Positions 59,433 through 64,000 of a DNA stretch of 64,000 nt are shown one piece after another. The notes under the pieces were generated by a model. It searched no databases, was not told where the DNA came from, and worked only from the letters and a program-made list of their open reading frames with translations. The stretch comes from SCTD01 sp963781675 (lineage in GTDB: Bacteria; Actinomycetota; Actinomycetes; Mycobacteriales; SCTD01): positions 124,001-188,000 of the forward strand of contig CAWAGF010000006.1 in the NCBI GenBank assembly GCA_963781675.1. Reading direction: 5' to 3'. Positions within the stretch are counted from its first letter, which is position 1. Every line of letters starts with the position of its first letter. The translations under genes and the position numbers were made by a program.

Positions 59433-60332
59433 GTGGACCCCGCTGGCATCCTGCTGATCGTCCTCGCGGCGATCGTCGCGATCGTGCTGTTCAAGACGGT
59501 GCGGGTCGTGCCGCAGGCCTCCGTCTACGTCATCGAGCGGCTCGGCAAGTACAGCCGCACCCTGGAGCCCGGCCTGCACCTGCTGGTGCCGGTGCTCGAC
59601 AGCGTGCGCACCAAGATGGACATCCGCGAGCAGGTCGTGGGCTTCCCGCCGCAGGCCGTCATCACCCGCGACAACCTCGTGGTGGGCATCGACTCGGTCA
59701 TCTACTACTCGATCACCGACCCGGCGGCCGCGCAGTACAAGATCGAGAACGTCGTCGTCGCCATCGAGCAGCTCGTCGTGACGACCCTGCGCAACGTCGT
59801 CGGCGGCATGCAGCTCGAGGAGGCGCTGACCGGGCGCGACCACATCAACGAGCGGCTGGCCGCGGTCCTGGACGAGGCGACCGGGAAGTGGGGCGTGAAG
59901 GTGAACCGCGTGGAGATCCGCGGCATCGAGCCGCCGCCCACCATCCGCGACGCGATGGAGCAGGCCATGCGCGCGGACCGCGGCAAGCGGGCGGCGATCC
60001 TCACCGCGGAGGGCCAGCAGCAGTCCGCCGTGCTGTCCGCGCAGGGCGAGAAGCAGGCCGCGGTCCTCAACGCCGAGGCCGACAAGCAGGCGACGATCCT
60101 GCGCGCCGAGGCCGACAAGGAGTCCGCGCTGCTGCGGGCGGAGGGCGAGGCCAAGGCCATCGCCCTGGTGGTGCAGGCCATCAAGGACGCCGGCATCGAC
60201 GAGACGGTGCTGGCCTTCCAGCGCCAGCAGCTGCTCCCGCGCATCGCCGAGGGCGAGGCGAACAAGGTGTGGTTCGTGCCCACCGACATCGCCGGTGCGC
60301 TGGGCCAGCTGGGGATCGGCGACAAGCGCTGA
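59433..60332 (+). CDS. SPFH domain (stomatin/prohibitin-like) membrane protein
   Basis: 299 residues from GTG 59433 with GAGGAG at 59422-59427. One N-terminal membrane segment, SPFH domain QASVYVIERLGKYSRTLEPGLHLLVPVLDSVRTKMDIREQVVGFPPQAVITRDN, then a heptad-rich coiled coil of Glu/Ala repeats (AEADKQATILRAEADKESALLRAEGEAKAIA). Oligomerises into microdomain scaffolds and usually controls membrane proteases or fluidity. With nfeD it is a classic two-gene operon. Confidence 0.93.
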   Translation: MDPAGILLIVLAAIVAIVLFKTVRVVPQASVYVIERLGKYSRTLEPGLHLLVPVLDSVRTKMDIREQVVGFPPQAVITRDNLVVGIDSVIYYSITDPAAAQYKIENVVVAIEQLVVTTLRNVVGGMQLEEALTGRDHINERLAAVLDEATGKWGVKVNRVEIRGIEPPPTIRDAMEQAMRADRGKRAAILTAEGQQQSAVLSAQGEKQAAVLNAEADKQATILRAEADKESALLRAEGEAKAIALVVQAIKDAGIDETVLAFQRQQLLPRIAEGEANKVWFVPTDIAGALGQLGIGDKR

Positions 60333-60394
60333 CCCGGGTCCCCACCTGCTGGACACCGCCCCGCTCCCTGGTCCACCTGCCGCCCGGCGAGGCC

Positions 60395-60943
60395 GTGCGG
60401 GTGCCGCCGTGGGAGGTGTACGGGGCGGCTACGCGCTACCCGCCGCCGTCTGCGCCCGGCTTCCAGCGCGCGTGGTCGCTCGGCCTGCTGCCCGCGCCGT
60501 CCCCGGCCGTACCGCCTCGTGTGGTCGCGGGCCTGTCGTCCTGGGACCGTCTTCGGGGGGCGCTGGTGCTCTGCTTCGGCGGGATCCTGCTCGGCCTGCT
60601 GCTCGGCAACGGCTTCGGCCTGCAGGGGGCGGCGCTGGTGGTGGCCGGCGCGGGCTTCGGGACCGGCTGCTGGCTGTTCTTCACGATCGAGGCGCGCGAC
60701 GAGGTCGAGCACGCGGCCGGTTACACCGCTGCGCCGTCCTGCACCGGCCTGTGGCGGCTGGCCCGCGACGGCCGGGTCCTGCGCGCGCCGGACCGCTCGG
60801 TGCCGCCACCCGGCTGGTACCCCAGCCCGTACTTCCCGGGCGTGCTGCAGCGCTGGGAGGGGCCGGGCTGGAAGCCGCTGCCGCAGTACTGGTGGCGGCA
60901 CGAGCAGTCGTACTTCCGGGCGCCCGAGGTGCCGTTCCTGTAG
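60395..60943 (+). CDS. Hypothetical membrane protein with WYPxP-type repeat
   Basis: 182 residues if GTG 60395 is the start. A Pro-rich N-terminus, a double hydrophobic hairpin (ALVLCFGGILLGLLLGNGF and ALVVAGAGFGTGCWLFF) and a C-terminus with aromatic Pro motifs: PPGWYPSPYFPGVLQRWEG and WKPLPQYWWRHEQSYFR. These resemble DUF2510-type WYxDPxxxxxxRWWDG repeats of actinobacterial membrane proteins. Function unknown. Follows the SPFH gene in the same direction after 62 bp. Confidence 0.55.
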   Translation: MRVPPWEVYGAATRYPPPSAPGFQRAWSLGLLPAPSPAVPPRVVAGLSSWDRLRGALVLCFGGILLGLLLGNGFGLQGAALVVAGAGFGTGCWLFFTIEARDEVEHAAGYTAAPSCTGLWRLARDGRVLRAPDRSVPPPGWYPSPYFPGVLQRWEGPGWKPLPQYWWRHEQSYFRAPEVPFL

Positions 60944-61094
60944 TCGCTGGTCCTCGCGCCAGGACGGCCGAGAGGTCGGGAAGCGGGCTCGGGCGGGCGC
61001 GTGTCCGGGGGGCGTGGAGAACCCGCGCAGGCGTCAGCTGCTGGGGTCTCGGGGCGCGGGGGTGGGACGAGCCTGAGCGTCCGGTCGCCGGGGG

Positions 61095-62438
61095 TCAGAC
61101 GAGCGTCAGCGGTCTCTCCCGCGGGCGTGGTGGGGACTCCGTCGCCGGGCTGGTCGGCCAGGTGACCCGGAGGTCGTCGAGGTCCAGCTTCCCGAGGTGC
61201 CAGAGGACGTGGTGCCGGCGGCAGAGCAGCACGAGGTTGTAGAGCGCGTGCACGCCGCCATCGGCTTGCGCCACGAGGTGGTGCACGTCGCAGGCGCTGG
61301 GCGGCCGGGTGCAGCCGCGGGCGGCACAGCCGAGGTCGCGGGCGGCCAGGGCTCGCCGTTGCGCTGGGGTGACGTGCTCGGTGATCTGCTCCATGCCGGT
61401 GACCTGACCGAGGTCGTCGAGCAGCACGCGGGTGACGCGGGCGTCGCACAGCAGGGCCTCGATGCGCGGCCGCGTCTGCGGGCCGGTCCAGGCCGCGGTG
61501 GCGCAGGCCTGCTGAGCGCGCAGCCTGGACGCGGCGCTCGTCCGGTGGGACGGCGGGAGGTCTGCCTGCACGAGGTCGGTGTACGTCATCGGCGCGTGTG
61601 CGGAGCAGCGTCGGCACGCCGTGCAGCTCTGCTCGTCGGCGCGGCGGGCCGCCCAGCCGGCGGGGACGACGTAGCTGAGCTGCGGCCGCGCGCCGCCGGC
61701 GTCCGGGAGGTCGCCGTGGCGGAGCACCTGCTCGCACACCTCCGTGAGGGCGTCCGCGCGACGCTGCGCCGCGGACCGCACGTCCACGTCACCCTGCCTG
61801 CGTGCCAGCGGCTCGATCACCGTCAGGAGCGCCTCCGCGTCGCCGGCGGGCAGGCGGAAGCTGCCCCAGACGCTGCCGTCGGGCTGCGGCCGGGTCTTCA
61901 GGTAGCGGGCGTCCTCGGCGCGGCGCTCGTCCTGCTCGACCTGCGGCTCCACCCACGTCGCCAGCTGGTGCCGCACCCAGTGCGCGAGCGCCGTCGGGTC
62001 GAGCCGGCGCGCCACCTCGACCAGCCCGTCCTGCGCCTCCAGCAGGGCGCCTGCATCGATGCGACCGACCAGTCGCGTCAGCACTTCCGCGCGCACGAAC
62101 GGCAGTGACCCGTCGAGCACGGCGGCACCCACCCGTGGCAGCCCGCGCTCGAGCTGGGTCGCCACGCGCAGCATCCGGCCCGCCGCGGAGGCGCTGTCAC
62201 CACTCGACTCCGCCACCCAGCCGGGGAGCGGCCTGGTGCCACCGTCGTCGGTGGGCAGCACCCCGCCGGTGCGCCCCTGGAGCTCCGCCAGCACCGCGGC
62301 GGCGAAGCCGGTCAGCCGCTGCACCTGCGGGGCGACGGCGGCGTACTGCGCCTGCAGGCCGGCGACGGTCAGGGTCGTGAGGTCCGTGTGGACGACGGCG
62401 TCGACGGACGCGGCAAGTGCGTCGGTCGCCTCGGTCAT
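61095..62438 (-). CDS. DUF222/HNH endonuclease domain protein (13E12 repeat type)
   Basis: 447 residues. DUF222 N-terminal domain (helical, LTTLTVAGLQAQYAAVAPQVQRLTGFAAAVLAEL, WVAESSGDSASAAGRMLRVA) and C-terminal HNH nuclease: RDLGCAARGCTRPPSACDVHHLVAQADGGVHALYNLVLLCRRHHVLWHLG with the beta-beta-alpha metal histidines and the CxxxxC zinc pair. Such genes occur in many copies in actinobacterial genomes and behave like selfish or mobile elements; a defined biological role is lacking. ATG 62438 has TACCGT at 62450-62445 six bases upstream. Confidence 0.9.
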   Translation of the reverse strand: MTEATDALAASVDAVVHTDLTTLTVAGLQAQYAAVAPQVQRLTGFAAAVLAELQGRTGGVLPTDDGGTRPLPGWVAESSGDSASAAGRMLRVATQLERGLPRVGAAVLDGSLPFVRAEVLTRLVGRIDAGALLEAQDGLVEVARRLDPTALAHWVRHQLATWVEPQVEQDERRAEDARYLKTRPQPDGSVWGSFRLPAGDAEALLTVIEPLARRQGDVDVRSAAQRRADALTEVCEQVLRHGDLPDAGGARPQLSYVVPAGWAARRADEQSCTACRRCSAHAPMTYTDLVQADLPPSHRTSAASRLRAQQACATAAWTGPQTRPRIEALLCDARVTRVLLDDLGQVTGMEQITEHVTPAQRRALAARDLGCAARGCTRPPSACDVHHLVAQADGGVHALYNLVLLCRRHHVLWHLGKLDLDDLRVTWPTSPATESPPRPRERPLTLV

Positions 62439-62892
62439 GGAGCAACGGTAGAGCGGACCTGTGACAATTCACGTGTCCCGGAAGAGGCTGTGGAGCAGGC
62501 TCTTCGGGGACGGCGCGGCGGCGGAGGGCGCCAACGTCGCCCGGCCGCGACGTGGTCGTCGATCATGGTCGGGCGCAGCGCGGTGCACCACATGAAGCGG
62601 TCCCTTCGACGCCCTGCCGGCCACGGTCGGCGCAGAGTCGGCGGACTTTCGGCGGTCAGCGGCCCGCCAAGGGCGGCAGCATCACCTGGAGGCTCAGCCC
62701 CATGCCAGGGGTCGTCATGCCTGGAAACGAGGTGCGTGCGACCAAGGCGTTCGTCTCGACGACGGATCCGGCGCGACAGCTGTGGGCGGCCGACACCGGG
62801 GGCGTGCTGGCGCACGACTCGATGACGTCTGCGGCCACCTACAGCCACCGCTGACGACCCGGAGGGCTCCTCCGGCAGACCCCCAGCACCCA
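62439..62892. other. Gene-poor stretch with one weak ORF
   Basis: 454 bp between the divergent-facing DUF222 promoter and the end of the lipid kinase gene. The only notable ORF on the plus strand is ATG 62702 to TGA 62854 (50 residues, ending TYSHR) with slightly lower GC and no recognised family. An 7-bp stem hairpin (62859-62875, CCGGAGG with CCTCCGG) follows it and may terminate transcription toward 62893. Nothing else is supported. Confidence 0.4.
62445..62450 (-). promoter_or_regulatory. Candidate -10 box (TACCGT) of the DUF222/HNH gene
   Basis: On the minus strand TACCGT ends 6 nt before ATG 62438 and no ribosome site lies between, the leaderless pattern seen elsewhere in the window. 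Confidence 0.35.
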
Positions 62893-63777
62893 CTAGCCCG
62901 GCAGCAGCACCCGTACCGCACCTGGCCGCACCGTCACCGTGCACGGCAGCGTCCCCACCGGGTCGCCGTCGGCGAACACCCGGAACGGCCGATCCGCGGC
63001 CAGCTCCACCACTGAGGCCCGCCGGACGTCCACCGTCGGCTCGTCGACGTGGGTGCCCTTGAACACCTTGGGCAGCGCCCGCAGGAAGGTCAGCCGTCCG
63101 GTGGCGCCGGACGTCACGACGTCGAGCTCACCGTCGTGCAGCGAGGCCTCCGGCGCGAGGTGCATGCCGCCGCCGTAGACGCCGGAGTTCGCGACGGCCA
63201 CGGACCAGCCGCGCAGCGTCATCGGCGATCCGTCGACGCTGCAGGTGAACTCGGCGTGCTTCCAGGTCGCGACGGTGGCCAGCGAGCCGTAGAGGTAGAC
63301 GAGCTGGCCGAGGGGGAGCGAGCTGTTGAGGACCCGCTCCTGCACGTCGCTGTCGAAGCCGATGCTGGCGATCCCGAGGAACGGCGCCTCCCCGTCGGCG
63401 CTCGTGACGACGCCGAGGTCGACCGCGCGCTCGGCCCCGGACGCCAGCACCGCGCACGCCTGCAGCACGTCCTGGGGGAGCCCCGCCGCGCGGCAGAAGT
63501 CGTTGCCGCGCCCGCCGGGGAGCACGCCCATCACGCCGCCCGTCTGCGCCACCACGCCCGCGACCCGGCCGACGATCCCGTCGCCGCCCATCGCGACGGC
63601 GACGCGGTCGTCCGCGACGGCCTCCCGGGTGAGCTCGTCGGCGTGCTCGAGCGAGCGGGTGGGCGTGACCACCAGGTCGTGGCCGGCGCCGCGCAGGGCG
63701 GCCTCCACGGAGGGCAGCAGGGTGCGGGCGCGCCCCCCGCCGGCGGAGGGGTTGACCACGAGCTGCAGGCGGCGCAT
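62893..63777 (-). CDS. Diacylglycerol kinase / YegS-like lipid kinase
   Basis: 294 residues. Catalytic glycine loop VAVAMGGDGIVGRVAGVVAQTGGVMGVLPGGRGNDFCRAAGLP (GGDGxxxxV and PGGRGNDF), preceded by VVNPSAGGGRA at the N-terminus; ASIGFDSDVQERVL and GMHLAPEASLHDGELDVV in the second domain complete the DAGK fold. Phosphorylates diacylglycerol or another lipid with ATP. Start ATG 63777 overlaps the preceding stop (TGATG), so the pair are co-translated. Confidence 0.93.
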   Translation of the reverse strand: MRRLQLVVNPSAGGGRARTLLPSVEAALRGAGHDLVVTPTRSLEHADELTREAVADDRVAVAMGGDGIVGRVAGVVAQTGGVMGVLPGGRGNDFCRAAGLPQDVLQACAVLASGAERAVDLGVVTSADGEAPFLGIASIGFDSDVQERVLNSSLPLGQLVYLYGSLATVATWKHAEFTCSVDGSPMTLRGWSVAVANSGVYGGGMHLAPEASLHDGELDVVTSGATGRLTFLRALPKVFKGTHVDEPTVDVRRASVVELAADRPFRVFADGDPVGTLPCTVTVRPGAVRVLLPG

Positions 63778-64000
63778 CAGGGCTCCACGTCGGGGATCAG
63801 CTTGCCGGGGTTGAGGATCCCGGCCGGGTCGAGCGTCGCCTTGACCGCTCGGAGCACCTCCACGCCGAGCGGGCCGACCTCCGCGGTCATCCAGTCGCGG
63901 TGGTCGGTGCCGACGGCGTGGTGGTGCGTGATGGTGGCACCGCTGTCCACGATCGCGGCGCAGGCGGCGTCCTTGGCGCGCTGCCACTGCCCGACCGGGT
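63777..64000 (-). CDS. FAD-linked oxidase, alkyl-DHAP synthase-like (partial, C-terminus only)
   Basis: Only the last 73 residues are in the window. GATITHHHAVGTDHRDWMTAEVG carries the HHH motif that is diagnostic of alkyldihydroxyacetonephosphate-synthase-like VAO-family flavoproteins, followed by LRAVKATLDPAGILNPGKLIPD. Exchanges an acyl for an alkyl chain in ether-lipid synthesis in eukaryotes; actinobacterial members are uncharacterised. TGA 63777-63779 overlaps the lipid kinase start, suggesting joint lipid metabolism. Confidence 0.85.
   Translation of the reverse strand, partial: PVGQWQRAKDAACAAIVDSGATITHHHAVGTDHRDWMTAEVGPLGVEVLRAVKATLDPAGILNPGKLIPDVEP

Noticed and set aside
62479..62512. 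Imperfect inverted repeat (GGAAGAG / CTCTTC) upstream of the DUF222 gene
   Set aside because: Arms are short and interrupted; no adjacent regulator or gene end gives it meaning.
62552..62854. A 100-residue open frame in the gene-poor region
   Set aside because: Codon usage in its first half is not coding-like; only the 50-residue part from ATG 62702 is even weakly plausible.

Overview
The window is very GC-rich, uses GTG starts freely, and packs genes with 1-4 bp overlaps. Together with actinobacterial markers (F420-dependent oxidoreductase, actinobacterial GlgA/GlgC, DUF4193, DUF3093, DUF3710, DUF3159, DUF7455, a DUF222/HNH gene, sortase LPXTG tails) this points to a chromosomal segment of a high-GC actinomycete. 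I cannot name the genus. I found no rRNA, tRNA, CRISPR array, transposase or integrase.

Layout. 1-6.2 kb: a dienoyl-CoA isomerase-like crotonase, an ABC ATPase, an endonuclease/phosphatase-fold protein, a CoA-transferase, a TRIC-type channel, a 30-residue membrane protein and a collagen-like surface protein. 6.2-11.7 kb: a VOC protein and an AtuA-geranylgeranyl-reductase-type operon whose 3' end is duplicated (138 bp) around an inserted 2.1 kb segment carrying a CASTOR/POLLUX-type ion channel of lower GC. 11.7-21.8 kb: a lytic transglycosylase, a patatin and a secreted hydrolase, a quinone-reductase-like enzyme, lactate monooxygenase, an MFS exporter with its TetR regulator, a ceramidase-like protein and a small secreted peptide, closed by a strong terminator. 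21.8-25 kb: a FadE-FadE-SDR beta-oxidation operon. 25-31.9 kb: inositol monophosphatase, an SGNH lipoprotein, and an exported, sortase-anchored cluster (NTR/LysM protein, GDPD-nitrilase fusion, amine oxidase). 31.9-34.3 kb: divergent glgA/glgC. 34.3-40.2 kb: Ohr, DUF3105, an alpha/beta hydrolase and an acyl-CoA dehydrogenase sharing a paired-operator region with an adjacent TetR gene, a PHB-depolymerase-type esterase and an F420 oxidoreductase. 40.3-47.8 kb: DUF4193, an MSMEG_6728-degenerate-RecQ fusion, an SCP2-hydrolase fusion, an amidase and small stress-type DUF proteins. 47.9-57.9 kb: a housekeeping run (dut, DUF3710, OB-fold, DUF3159, CeoC/CeoB, KimA-type permease, RNA methyltransferase) interrupted by an RsbQ-RsbP/W-RsbV partner-switching operon. 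57.9-64 kb: DUF2200, TrmB, NfeD-SPFH, DUF222/HNH, a lipid kinase and the end of an alkyl-DHAP-synthase-like oxidase.

A cross-cutting feature is reading-frame damage. About 20 otherwise well-conserved genes contain single-base frame breaks, mostly a net gain of one base and densest at 28-44 kb. They look more like draft-sequence indels than biological decay, so these genes are annotated over their full span with the approximate break positions given. The strongest candidates for something new are the Rsb operon without a sigma factor, the catalytically dead RecQ fused to an MSMEG_6728 domain, the surface-anchored GDPD-nitrilase/amine oxidase cluster, and the duplicated gene end around the channel island.
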